Below, one piece after another: positions 53,386-63,014 of a DNA stretch of 64,000 nucleotides. The position numbers and the translations under genes were made by a program. Source of the DNA: CAIWHR01 sp963734575 (GTDB taxonomy: Bacteria; Pseudomonadota; Gammaproteobacteria; Burkholderiales; Casimicrobiaceae); NCBI GenBank assembly GCA_963734575.1, contig CAVTHT010000013.1:62001-126000 (forward strand), given 5' to 3'. The first letter of the stretch is position 1, and the number at the start of each line of letters is the position of its first letter. The notes under the pieces were generated by a model. That model did not search any database. It saw nothing but the letters and a program-made list of their open reading frames with translations, and was not told the origin of the DNA.

Positions 53386-53770
53386 GTGGCGACGCGCACG
53401 ACCCCGCCGGCCGCGTCGGGCGCACGCCCCCGAGCGATCGCGACTCCGCGCAAGGAGGAGATCCTCGACGCCGCGGCCGAGCTTTTCGCCGAGCACGGCT
53501 TCGACACGGTCTCGCTCACGGACATCGCGCACGCGGTCGGCCTGTCGAAGGCGACGCTGTATCACTACTTCGATCGCAAGGAGACGATCCTCGGCACGAT
53601 CGTCGTGACCACGATCCAGAAGCTCAACGCCCACGTCGAGGCATCGATCGCCGGCGTGCGCGAGCCGGAGGCGCGGCTCGCCGCGTTCCTCGAGTCGCAG
53701 GCCGATTTCTTCGAGCAGCGCCAGACATGGTTCCAGGTGCTGCTGATGCGCTTCGGAAGCCTCACCGAGC
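53386..53770 (+). CDS. TetR family regulator, C-terminal part lost
   Basis: GTG start. N-terminal helix-turn-helix: RKEEILDAAAELFAEHGFDT, VSLTDIAHAVGLSKATLYHY FDRKETIL, then the ligand domain to FQVLLMRFGSLTEP. After about residue 126 the frame enters sequence that on the opposite strand encodes part of another protein (33-53 codons of an AtuA C-domain), so the remaining 70 or so residues are missing. The nominal stop is at 53923-53925. Likely a deletion or misjoin, not a natural short form. Confidence 0.75.
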
Positions 53771-53923
53771 CCCGGCCTTGTCGCCGGAGCGGACGTAGGC
53801 GATGTCGGCGAGCAGCGTGGTCACTGGACTGTCTTCGCGATTGGGGGCGTCGGGCGCGCTCATTGGACTTCCTTCGCGCTGCGCGCTCCGGTATTCGCGC
53901 TTGGGGCGGCCCGGCGCGCTCAT
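53762..53923 (-). pseudogene. Remnant of AtuA C-terminal-domain-like protein
   Basis: The minus strand encodes MSAPDAPNREDSPVTTLLAD, IAYVRSGDKAGAR and stops at 53762. TLLADIAYVRSGDK is the N-terminal signature of the small AtuA-related domain (RSGDKGN) usually encoded just after AtuA-like genes; about 70-80 residues are missing. An upstream in-frame ATG (53923) gives a near-duplicate leader, MSAPGRPKREY...EGSP, followed by MSAPDAPNRED...SP, showing a small tandem duplication. It overlaps the truncated TetR end. Confidence 0.7.
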
Positions 53924-53930
53924 GAGACGA

Positions 53931-55285
53931 TCATCTCCACTTGGCGGGAACGAGCTCCCGCGGCACGAACGTCGGCCACAGCGACACCACCGGGCGCGGT
54001 TTCATCGGCACGCCGAACGACGTTCCTCCGGACCCATGATCCACAACTGCGCGCAGGCGCGGCGAACCTTTTCGGCTTCCTCGCGCGTATCGGTGCGCAC
54101 GGCGACGCGCAGGCCGACTTCGTTGAGATCGTCGGTCTCGGGCAAGGGCGCCGCCGGACCGTGCAGGCTGTTGATGCCGAAGTACGAGAACTTCGACGGC
54201 GCGCGCCGCGAGGCCGAGGCGCTCGAAGCGCTCGAGCAGCGTCGCGCGTGCCTTCCCGGCGCGGGCGAAGGCGCGCGGCCAGGGGAACAAGAGCAGCCCC
54301 TCGCCGATCCACCCGTCCGCGTAGCCGATCAGCACCTTGAGGTCACGCGGCGGAGGCTCGCCGCGCGCGCCAGTGACGGCGACGCGGTCCGCACCTTCCT
54401 GCGCCACGTGCACCGACGTGAAATCGGCCACGCCGTCGGGAACGATGTAGCGGTTCGGGTCGCCGATCTCGTACACGAGGTGCTCCTTCACCGTGAACGG
54501 ATCGACCCGCCCGCCGGTGCCCGGCAGCTTGGTGATGACGGTCTTCCCGTCGGCATCGAATTCGATGATGGGAAAGCCGACGCGGCCCATGTCCGGCATC
54601 TCGTCGAACCGCGACGACATGCCGCCGGTGCAGCCGGCCGCACATTCGGCGATGTGACCGGCGGTGATGGCGGCCGCCACGAGATCCGGATCGTCGAAGC
54701 CCGCGCCGAGGTGGTGCAGGATCGGCCCGATGAAAAGCGCGCTGTCGGCGACGCGGCCCGTGATGACGATGCGCGCGTCATCTTCGAGCGCCGTCATGAT
54801 GCCGTCGGACCCGAGATAGGCGTTGGCGCAGACGATGCGGCGGCGAATGCGTTCGAGCGATGCTTCCCCTGTCACCGCGTTGCCGAGCTTCACACCTTGC
54901 GCCACGAGCTCGTCCAGGCGCGGAAGGAGGTCGTCGCCATGGACCGTGCCGATGCGCACGCCTTGCATCCCCGCAGCCGCGAGGCGCTCGCCGATCGCGC
55001 GTGCGCCGGCGAGCGGGTTGACGCCGCCGCCGTTGGATACCAGCACCGTGCCGGCATCGCGTGCGGTGGCGGCCATGTCCGTCATGAGCTGCACGGCGTC
55101 CTCGACATAGCCCGCAGCGGGGTTCTTGGCGCGGATGCGCTGCAGCAGCGCCATCGTGAGCTCGGCGAGAAAATCGAACGCGAGATAGTCGAGCTGCCCG
55201 CCGCGGAGCAATTCTTCGGCGGGGTCGGCCGCGTCGCCCCAGAAGCCGCTGCCGCAGCCGATTCGAACTCCAGTCTACGCTTCAT
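53931..55285 (-). CDS. AtuA-like (DUF1446, acyclic terpene utilisation) family protein (frame shifts)
   Basis: About 450 residues. Family sequence: RIGCGSGFWGDAADPAEELL, RGGQLDYLAFDFLAELTMAL, TVLVSNGGGVNPLAGARAIG, ANAYLGSDGIMTALEDDARI, VITGRVADSALFIGP, EYEIGDPNRYIVPDGVADFT-like segment, then the C-terminal FGVPMKPRPVVSLWPTFVPR. AtuA-family proteins are linked to citronellol/terpenoid and related acyl-CoA catabolism but have no defined reaction. Shifts near 55255 and 54195. The start is ATG 55285; its stop is 8 bases before the truncated small partner. Confidence 0.82.
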
Positions 55286-55330
55286 GTGCTGCCTGCTGAA
55301 AAGGCGTTGGTCCGGCGCACGACGATCGCG

Positions 55331-55762
55331 TCATGCGTTGTCGCGGCGCAGCCGCGCACTGCGCACGCTGTCGGCACTGCCGCGATACAGGAAGCTGCCC
55401 TCGGCCAGGGCGACGAGCTCGTCACGGTGGCCGGTGATCTCCACCGTCGAGAAATAGACCCGCCGGCCACGCCGGCGAAGCCTGCCGCGCGCCACGAGCT
55501 CGCCCTCGCCGGTCGCGCCGAGAAAGCTCGTCGTGAGCGAGACGGTGTAGGACTTGACCGGCACTTCGGGATCGGCGCTGTAGCAACCGGCGAGCCCGCC
55601 TGCCGCATCCGCGAGCACCGAGTAGATGCCGCCGTGCACCACGCCCGAGCGGTTGAGGTGCTGCGGTGCGACCGTGAGCGCGAGCACGGCCTCCTCGCGC
55701 GTCCACGCGACCAGACGTGCGCCCAGCCACGCGAGGAACGGAATGTCGTGGCCGTCGTTCAC
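55331..55762 (-). CDS. PaaI-type hotdog thioesterase
   Basis: About 143 residues with GTG start at 55762: VAPQHLNRSGVVHGGIYSVL, ADAAGGLAGCYSADPEVPVK, SYTVSLTTSFLGATGEGELV. HGGIYSVLADAAGG is the PaaI active-site helix with Gly and Asp. In the raw sequence it is in frame with the preceding acyl-CoA dehydrogenase, with no stop between them. I place the GTG start so that it overlaps a TGA (GTGA) of the dehydrogenase in the neighbouring frame. It probably hydrolyses acyl-CoA intermediates of the same pathway. Confidence 0.8.
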   Translation of the reverse strand: MNDGHDIPFLAWLGARLVAWTREEAVLALTVAPQHLNRSGVVHGGIYSVLADAAGGLAGCYSADPEVPVKSYTVSLTTSFLGATGEGELVARGRLRRRGRRVYFSTVEITGHRDELVALAEGSFLYRGSADSVRSARLRRDNA

Positions 55763-56921
55763 CGCGCGTCCCCCGTCGGCTTCGCGGATCATGCCGCGCG
55801 CGATGACGAGCTGCTGGATCTGGCTCGTGCCCTCGTAGATGCGAAAGAGCCGCACGTCGCGGTAGAACCGCTCGATGCCGTATTCGGAGATGTATCCGGC
55901 GCCGCCGAACACCTGGACCGCGCGGTCGGCGACGCGCCCGCACATCTCCGATGCGAACAGCTTGCAGCACGAGGCATCGATCGCCACGTTCTCGTCCGCG
56001 TCGCGCCGGCGCGCGGTCTCGAGCGACCATGCTGCGCGCGGCCAGGATCTCCGCGCGCGAGTCGGCGAGCATCGCCTGCACGAGCTGGAACTCCGCGATC
56101 CGCTGGCCGAACTGGCGGCGCTCGAGCGCGTAGTGCAGCGCATCGTCGAGCATGCGTTGCGCGACCCCCACGCACAGCGCCGCGATGTGCAGCCGGCCCT
56201 TGTCGAGGACGCGCATGGCGATGCGAAAACCCTCGCCTTCGTTGCCGAGCAGGTTCTCCACCGGCACGGGGCAGCTCTCGAAGATCACGTCGGCGGTGTG
56301 CGCGCCACGCTGGCCCATCTTGCGATCGGGCGGGCCGATCGAGAGGCCCGGCGTGCCGGCTTCGACGATGAAGGCGCTGATGCCCGCCGCGCCGGAGCCT
56401 TCCGGACCGGTGCGCGCGAGCACGGTGAAGACGCCGGCCTCGGGTGCGTTGGTGATGAATCGCTTGGTGCCGTTCAGCACGTAGCGTTCACCGTCACGCG
56501 TCGCGCGCGTGCGCAGCGACGCGGCGTCGGAGCCCGCGTCCGGCTCGGTCAGGGCGAACGAGGCCACGAGCTCGCCGCTCGCGAGACGCGGCAGCCAGCG
56601 GGCCTTCTGCGCGTCGTTGCCGGCGAGCACGAGTCCCTGCGAGCCGATGCCGACGTTGGTGCCGAACACCGACCGGAACGCCGGGGACGTCCCGCCGAGC
56701 TCGAACACGGCGAGGACTTCCTCCTCCATGGTGAGAGCAAGGCCACCGAAGGGCTCGGGAATCGCGAGCCCGAAGAGACCGAGCGCAGCCATGGCCTCGA
56801 TGGCTTCCGGCGGCACCGCGTCCTCTTCGCTCACGCGCTCCTCCAGCGGCCGCAGGCGCTCGCGGACCAGCCGGCGCAGCGAGGCGAGGTATTGTGCGAA
56901 GGCGTCGGGGTCGCGGATCAA
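55759..56921 (-). CDS. Acyl-CoA dehydrogenase (frame shifts)
   Basis: About 387 residues. N-terminal helices VRERLRPLEERVSEEDAVPP; FAD/substrate loop SFALTEPDAGSDAASLRTRA; GTKRFITNAPEAGVFTVLAR; FESCPVPVENLLGNEGEGFR; AAWSLETARRRDADENVAID; VFGGAGYISEYGIERFYRDV; EGTSQIQQLVIARGMIRE. It oxidises an acyl-CoA to the 2-enoyl-CoA. One shift lies near 56030. Another, one G short in a run of five Gs around 55770-55780, would restore a DGGDAR stop and end the apparent fusion with the thioesterase. The best start is TTG at 56921. Divergent from the TAXI gene. Confidence 0.85.
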
Positions 56922-56949
56922 GGCAGTTACCTGGAGGCGTCGGGACAGC

Positions 56950-57104
56950 CCGACCGGTCGGTCGGGAAATGATCACACGCCGCCCTGCGGGCGTCAACGC
57001 CGCGCGTTCGCGGCACGGCTGGCCCAAGGTGGCGGACGACGGTGCGCCGTGGTTTGACACGCCCCGGGCGATCCGGTAACATGGCGTCCCGACCAACCGG
57101 TCGA
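56950..57104. promoter_or_regulatory. Two related palindromes in the ACAD-TAXI divergent promoter region
   Basis: CCGACCGGTCGG at 56950-56961 is a perfect 12-base palindrome inside CCCGACCGGTCGGTCGGG; CCAACCGGTCGA at 57093-57104 is the same with two changes. The first lies 29 bases before the acyl-CoA dehydrogenase and the second 56 before the TAXI gene. The ACCGACCGGTCGGT type is common for TetR operators; the truncated TetR at 53386 is a possible binder. Confidence 0.5.
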
Positions 57105-57159
57105 TAATGGACCTGCGCCGCGGCTTGCGTCGCGCCGGCCGCTCTCTAGGAGGAGACCC

Positions 57160-58164
57160 ATGCGGACGATTACGTCCTTCACCGGCGCGCGCATTGCGGC
57201 GTGTGCCGTCGTGCTCGCCTGCGCGTTCGGCGCGCATCAGGTGCTCGCCGCGCCCAAGTCGACCATCGTGCTCGGCTCGACCAACGCGACGTCGAGCAAC
57301 TACGCGCTGGCCGTGGCCATGTCGAAGGCGATCAAGAAGGAGCTGCCGAACGCCAACGTTTCGATGATCGAGACCGGCGCCAGTGTCGACAACGTGCGGC
57401 GCATGACCAAGGGCGAGATCGACTTCGGCCTCGTCATGGCCGACACCAGCATCCAGGCGCTCGCGGGAACCGGCCCCTTCCAGGGCAAGGCGGTCGAAGA
57501 CCTGGCCGTGCTGTACGTGCACGACATCGTGACGCTGCAGCTCGTCGTGCGCGCCGACAGCGGCGTGGCGACGCTCAAGGACCTGCAGGGCAAGAAGTTC
57601 AGCGCCGGCATCCGTGGCAGCGGTGCCGAGCTGCTCACGCGCCAGATGTTCCAGCTGATGGGCATCGAGCCGCAGTGGTCGCCGGGCTCGATCCAGGACG
57701 CCATCGAGGGCACGCAGAACAGGCAGCTCGCGGGCTACTCCAAATACGGGGTCGGCGCCGGTCTCGACGCCACGCTCCGCGAGCTGATGGTGATCGACGC
57801 CGATGCGCTACCTGTCCTTCGACAAGGAGCAGCAGGCCGACGATCCTGGCCAAGATCAAGGGCGTGGATTTCGCCGAGATCCCGGCCAACACCATTCCCG
57901 GCCAGGCTGCCGTGACGACGCCCATCGTGTTCGGCACCTACTCGGCGCGGCGTGGGACCATGGACGACGCCACCGCGTTCTCCATCGCCAAGGCCATCAA
58001 CGAGAACCAGCCAGTTCCTCGTCGACGTATTCCCCCACCTCAAGGACATGAACTTCAAGGCGGAGGCGCTCAAGAGCGAGACGCTCGGGCTGAAGCTGCA
58101 TCCGGGAGCCAAGAAGTACTGGCTGTCGGTGACCGTGAGGCGCAAGGTCTGCATGGCCGGTTGA
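57160..58164 (+). CDS. TAXI-family TRAP transporter solute-binding protein (frame shifts)
   Basis: About 333 residues. Signal peptide MRTITSFTGARIAACAVVLA...AHQVLA; mature TAXI pattern STIVLGSTNATSSNYALAVA, MSKAIKKELPNANVSMIETG, ASVDNVRRMTKGEIDFGLVM, FSAGIRGSGAELLTRQMFQL, IPANTIPGQAAVTTPIVFGT. It delivers an organic acid to the fused permease encoded next. Shifts near 57802, 57841 and 58011 (one extra base each). GGAGGAG stands 7 bases before the ATG. Confidence 0.87.
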
Positions 58165-58189
58165 AGATCTCACGGAAGTTTCGCGCGCC

Positions 58190-60169
58190 ATGAATGCCGA
58201 GGCAACGTCGTCGCCGATGCCGCCGAGCGGGATCGGCATGTTCCGAAGGTCGATCGACGCGTGCATCGTCGCGTATGCGCTGTTCCACGTCTGTCACGTC
58301 GTTGTTCGGCACCGTACGAGCCCGCTGACGCAGCGTTCGCTGTTCCTCGGAGGCGGCGTCGGCTTCATCTTCCTGGGATCGGCAGGGGAGCTGTGGAACC
58401 GTTCCCGCCGGCGCAGCAGCTGCGGGACATCCTGCTTGCGCTGATTGCGATCTACGGCGGCCTGCACGTGACGCTGCACGCCGACCGCTTCATGGACATC
58501 ATGAACGACCTGACGCTCTTCGACATGAGCATGGGCGCGCTCACTGATCCTTGTCGCGCTCGAGGCGGCACGGCGAACGATCGGCGTGTCGTTGCCCGCC
58601 ATGGCCGTCGATCTCGCTGGCGTTCTACCTGTTCGGCAACTACGTCATCGGCGGCAACTGGCAGCCGCCGCGCGTCTCGGCCGACACGGCGGTCGATGAC
58701 GCTCTACGCCTCGACGCAGGGGCTGTTCGGCATCATGGCCGACATCGGCACGCGGGTGATCGCCGTCTACGTCATCTTCGGCTCGCTGCTGATGGCGATC
58801 GGCGCCGGCAACGTCTTCATGCGGGCTGCGCACGCTGGTCGCCGGCCGCGGTTCGGCGGGCCGGCGAAAGTCGCGGTCGTCACGTCGGCCCTGTTCGGCA
58901 CCATTTCCGGGTCGGCGGTCGCCAACGTCATGTCGGTTGGCACGATCACGATCCCGACCATGAACCGCGCCGGCTACCGACGGGATTTGCCGCCGGCATC
59001 GAGGCCAGCGCGTCGGCGGGCGGCCAGATCATGCCGCCGGTCATGGGCGCCGGCGCTTTCATCATGGCCGAGCTGCTCAACATCTCGTACCTCCGGTCGC
59101 CACGCGGCGGCGATCCCGGCGATCCTCTACTTCGGTCGCCATCTACTTCAGCATCGACTGCTACGCGCGCGCCACCGGGCTCGGCATGGACGCAACGCTC
59201 CCGCGCGCCGCGCGACGAGTCCCGTCAAGGCGATGCCCGCCCGCGATTCGCGGCGCTGCTCCCTGGTCGGCATGCTGTTCTCCGGCTACACGCCGACCTT
59301 CGCCGGCGGGGCGGCGACGGCTCGCTGATGGTCGCGCTCGCGGTGCTGCGCGGGTGGTGCCGGTGCTGTGCGCAGGGCCGCTGCGGGCTCTCGGCGCGAG
59401 CGGGCGCGCCATTGGGCGCGCAGGATCTGGGAAGGGCTCGACGACGGCGGTAAGGGCGTCATCGTCATCGCCGTATTGCTGGCTGCGCCGGCGTCCTGGC
59501 GCCGTGCTGTCGGCTTCGGCGCTCGGCTCAAGTTCTCGAGCGAGCTCGCTCGGCTTCGGCGGGGACAGCCTGCTCGGCGTGCTGATCCTGTCTCGGCGGT
59601 GCTGTGCATCATGCTCGGCATGGACGTCCCGACCACCGCGTCGTACGTGCTGACGGCCTCCGTTGCGGCACCGGCGCTGACCCAGCTCGGCCTGCAGCCG
59701 CTCACCGCGCATCTCTTCATCTTCTACTTCGCGATCCTCTCGGCTATCACGCCGCCGGTCTGCGCTTCCGTTTACGCGGCGGCGACCATCGCCGGCGAGA
59801 GGTTCTGGAAGGTCGCGCGCTAGGCGCTGCGCATGGCCGGCGCGGTGTACGTGATTCCGTTCATGATGGTGTACCGGCCGGAGCTGCATCCTGCAGGGCG
59901 CCTGGCCGGCCATTGCGTACGACGCGCTCGTGACCGGCGTCGCGATCTTCTCGATGTGCGCCGGGACGATCGGCTATCTCGGTGGCGCGTTGCCGATCCT
60001 CCTGCGCGTCGTCCTGTTCGCGTCGGCCGTGCTGTTCTTCCTGCCGGGGGTCGCGTACGACGCCGCCGGCGCCCTGCTGCTCGTCGCGGTGCTCGTCGTG
60101 CAGCGCGTCGCGCGCCGCAACGCGCACGCCCGCACCGCGCGACCCGCCTCCCGGAGCATTGCACCATGA
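58190..60169 (+). CDS. TRAP transporter fused permease (small plus large subunit; many frame shifts)
   Basis: About 650 residues over roughly 1.98 kb: SIDACIVAYALFHV, QQLRDILLALIAIYGGLHVT, FDMSMGALT, FGIMADIGTRVIAVYVIFGS, TSALFGTISGSAVANVMSVG, GFAAGIEASASAGGQIMPPV, LTAHLFIFYFAILSAITPPV, YVIPFMMVYRPEL and IAYDALVTGVAIFSMCAGTI. This is the 4TM+12TM DctQM fusion that always pairs with TAXI receptors, forming a sodium-driven importer. More than a dozen one-base shifts break the frame (from about 58270 to 59910). The stop TGA at 60167 overlaps the next ATG (ATGA). Confidence 0.82.
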
Positions 60170-60627
60170 TCGACAAGCCGTTCGGCGAGCTCGCGCTCGG
60201 CCAGAAGAAGACTTCCCGCGGGCGCACGATCACCGAGACCGACGTCGTCAACTTCTGCATGCTGACGGGCAACTGGCTCGAGCTGCATGCCAACGTCGAG
60301 TTCGCGAAGCGCACGCTGTACGGCCAGCGTCTCGTCCAGGGCGGCCTCGTGTTCGTGATCGTGAACGCGCTGCTCGGCTTCGAGGCCGAGGTGATCGAGG
60401 CGTTCTATGGCGTGGACAAGCTGCGTTTCGTGCGCCCGACCTTCATCAACGACACGCTGCACGCCGAAAGCGAGATCATCGCGCTGCGCGAGAAGGGCGA
60501 GCGGCACGGCGTCGCGACGGTGCTCCTGCGCGGCGTCAACCAGCGCGGCGAGATCGTGCTGTCGTGCGAGTTCAGCCTGCTCGTGCGGAAGGAGCCCCTT
60601 CCCGCCACGAGCGCCGCAGCGGCCTGA
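60166..60627 (+). CDS. MaoC-like acyl dehydratase
   Basis: A 153-residue hot-dog dehydratase. FGELALGQKKTSRGRTITET, DVVNFCMLTGNWLELHANVE, FAKRTLYGQRLVQGGLVFVI, ALLGFEAEVIEAFYGVDKLR. The Asp/His-type hydratase site residues lie in TGNWLELH. It hydrates a 2-enoyl-CoA or, as in mesaconyl-CoA hydratases, a branched one. ATGA overlap with the permease gene and 12 bases to the next gene show one operon. Frame intact. Confidence 0.88.
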   Translation: MIDKPFGELALGQKKTSRGRTITETDVVNFCMLTGNWLELHANVEFAKRTLYGQRLVQGGLVFVIVNALLGFEAEVIEAFYGVDKLRFVRPTFINDTLHAESEIIALREKGERHGVATVLLRGVNQRGEIVLSCEFSLLVRKEPLPATSAAAA

Positions 60628-60639
60628 GGAAAGATCGAG

Positions 60640-61782
60640 ATGAATTTCCTGACCCCCGAACAGACGCTCTGGAAAGAGCAGGTCGACCGCCTCATGGAGC
60701 GCGAGATCGGCCGCGAGTACATCCGCAAGTGCGACATGAATCGCGAGTACCCTTACGAGGGTTATCAGGCCGTCGCCGCGCAGGGATGGCTGCGGCTCCT
60801 GATCCCGGAGGACCATGGCGGTCTCGGCGGCACGATCTTCGACTACGCGCTGATGTGCGAAGGACTCGCGCGCTACGGCTTCGATTTCGCGACCTGTCTC
60901 ATGGTCTCGACGTTCACCGCGATGAACATCGTGAAGTTCGGGAACGATGCCCAGAAGGAGAAGTACCTCGAGCCGTTCATGAACGGCGAGCTGCGCTTCT
61001 CGATCTCGATCTCCGAGCCGCAGGCCGGATCGGACGCCGCGAACACCCGCACGCGTGCCATTCCCGACGGCGACGGGTACCTGCTGCGCGGACAGAAGCT
61101 GTGGTGCAGCGGTGCGGCGGCGAAGAACGTCGTGATCGCGATGCTGGTGCGCAGCGACCCGGCGGCGAAGAAGCATGCCGGCCTTTCCGTGCTGCTGGTG
61201 CCCAACGACTCGCCGGGACTCGACATCCGCCGCCTGCCGACGATGGCACGCCGCGCGACGGGCACGACGGAGATCTTCGTCGACGACGTGCGCGTGACGC
61301 GCGACCAGGTGCTGGGCGAGCCCGGCAAGGGCTGGACGATCATCACCGACCATCTGGAGCTCGAGCGCATCGCGGTGTCCGCAGGCTACGTCGGCAATGC
61401 GCAGCAGGCTGTCGACGACGCGCTGCGCTATGCCCACGAGCGCGTGCAGTTCGACAAGCCGATCTTCGACTTCCAGGTCATCCGCCACATGCTGGCCGAC
61501 ATGCAGACCAAGGTCGATGCCGCGCGGCTGCTCGTGTATCGCGCCGCCGAGCTCGCATCGCAGGGCACGCCATGCTCGAAGGAGGTGAGCATGGCCAAGC
61601 TCTTCGCCTCCGAGACGCTGCAGGAGGTGTCGCGCATGGGCATGCAGATCCTCGGCGGCCACAGCATGCTCCCCGAGGCGGACATGGAGCGCTACTTCCG
61701 CGAAGGCATGCAGTCCACCATCGGCGGCGGCACCTCGCAGATCCAGCGCACGATCATCGCCAAGGCGATGCGGCTGTCCTGA
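60640..61782 (+). CDS. Acyl-CoA dehydrogenase
   Basis: A 380-residue FAD enzyme. Conserved blocks: QVDRLMEREIGREYIRKCDM, SISISEPQAGSDAANTRTRA, GQKLWCSGAAAKNVVIAMLV, FDKPIFDFQVIRHMLADMQT, LQEVSRMGMQILGGHSMLPE, FREGMQSTIGGGTSQIQRTI. The SISEPQAGSDAA motif binds FAD and substrate; the usual catalytic Glu near the C-terminus (YEGT) is replaced by the STIGGGTSQIQ loop, so the catalytic base may lie elsewhere. It makes an enoyl-CoA for the neighbouring MaoC protein. Frame intact. Confidence 0.9.
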   Translation: MNFLTPEQTLWKEQVDRLMEREIGREYIRKCDMNREYPYEGYQAVAAQGWLRLLIPEDHGGLGGTIFDYALMCEGLARYGFDFATCLMVSTFTAMNIVKFGNDAQKEKYLEPFMNGELRFSISISEPQAGSDAANTRTRAIPDGDGYLLRGQKLWCSGAAAKNVVIAMLVRSDPAAKKHAGLSVLLVPNDSPGLDIRRLPTMARRATGTTEIFVDDVRVTRDQVLGEPGKGWTIITDHLELERIAVSAGYVGNAQQAVDDALRYAHERVQFDKPIFDFQVIRHMLADMQTKVDAARLLVYRAAELASQGTPCSKEVSMAKLFASETLQEVSRMGMQILGGHSMLPEADMERYFREGMQSTIGGGTSQIQRTIIAKAMRLS

Positions 61783-61790
61783 CGCGCGCG

Positions 61791-63014
61791 ATGGCCGGTC
61801 CGCTCACGGGCACTCGCGTGCTCGACCTGTCGCGCGTCCTCGCCGGCCCCTGGGCGAGCCAGAACTTCGCCGACATGGGCGCCGACGTCATCAAGATCGA
61901 GCGCCCGGGCGCGGGCGACGACACCCGCAAGTTCGGCCCGCCGTGGATCAGGGATGCGCAAACCGGCGAGAACGTCGACGCGGCGTACTACGCGGCCTGC
62001 AACCGCGGCAAGCGCTCGGTGACGCTCGACATCGCCTCCGCCCGCGGCCGCGAAATCGCGCGCCGGCTGCTCGCGCAAAGCGACGTGCTGCTCGAGAACT
62101 ACAAGGTGGGCGATCTCGCCCGCTACGGTCTCGACTATGCCTCGGCATCCGCGATCAATCCGCGCATCGTCTACTGCTCCATCACCGGGCTTCGGCCAGA
62201 CCGGACCGTACCGCCAGCGCCCCGGCTACGACTTCCTCATCCAGGGCATGGGCGGGCTGATGAGCGTTACGGGCGAGCGCGACGATCTTCCCGGTGGCGG
62301 CCCGCAACGCGCGGGCGTCGCGCTCGCGGACATCCTCACCGGCATGTACGCGACCTCGGCGGTGCTGGCGGCGCTGCTCCATCGCGAGCGCACCGGCGAA
62401 GGGCAGCACATCGATCTCGCGCTGCTCGATACGCAGGTCGCCACCCTGGCCAACCAGGGGATGAACTGGCTGATCGGCGGCTCGGTGCCGCAGCGCACCG
62501 GCAACGGGCATCCCAACATCGTGCCGTACCAGGCCTTCGCGACGGCGGATGGGCACATCATCCTCGCCGTCGGCAACGACGAGCAGTTCGCACGCTTCTG
62601 CCGGGTGGCCGGCCGCGAGGACATCGCGCGCGACGCGCGCTACGCCATATCGCGGCGCGCAACGCGCATCGCGACGAGCTGATCCCGATCCTCGGCGAGA
62701 TCATCCGCGCCCAGCCGACCGACTACTGGGTGCGCACGCTCGAGGCCGCGCAGGTGCCGTGCGGCCCGATCAACACCATCGACCGCGTGTTCGCCGACCC
62801 GCAGGTGCAGGCGCGCGGCATGCGCGTCGATCTCCCGCACCCGCGTGCGGGGACGCTGCCGTCGATCGCAAGCCCGATGCGGTTCTCGCGCACGCCGATC
62901 GAATACACCCATGCGCCGCCCGTGCTCGGCCAGCACACCGACGAAGTGCTCTCCGGCCTGCTGGGTCTCGCGCCGGAAGAGATCGATGGCCTGCGCCGCG
63001 ACGGGGTGATCTGA
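61791..63014 (+). CDS. CaiB/BaiF family CoA-transferase (two frame shifts)
   Basis: About 407 residues of the class III CoA-transferase family: GTRVLDLSRVLAGPWASQNF, ADMGADVIKIERPGAGDDTR, YYAACNRGKRSVTLDIASAR, FGQTGPYRQRPGYDFLIQGM, GMYATSAVLAALLHRERTGE, GQHIDLALLDTQVATLANQG with the catalytic Asp, and the final HPRAGTLPSIASPMRFSRTP. It moves CoA from a donor thioester to an incoming acid, probably the one imported by the TAXI/TRAP system. Shifts near 62191 and 62652. It starts 8 bases after the dehydrogenase stop; its stop overlaps the OYE start. Confidence 0.88.
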   Translation: MAGPLTGTRVLDLSRVLAGPWASQNFADMGADVIKIERPGAGDDTRKFGPPWIRDAQTGENVDAAYYAACNRGKRSVTLDIASARGREIARRLLAQSDVLLENYKVGDLARYGLDYASASAINPRIVYCSITGLRPDRTVPPAPRLRLPHPGHGRADERYGRARRSSRWRPATRGRRARGHPHRHVRDLGGAGGAAPSRAHRRRAAHRSRAARYAGRHPGQPGDELADRRLGAAAHRQRASQHRAVPGLRDGGWAHHPRRRQRRAVRTLLPGGRPRGHRARRALRHIAARNAHRDELIPILGEIIRAQPTDYWVRTLEAAQVPCGPINTIDRVFADPQVQARGMRVDLPHPRAGTLPSIASPMRFSRTPIEYTHAPPVLGQHTDEVLSGLLGLAPEEIDGLRRDGVI

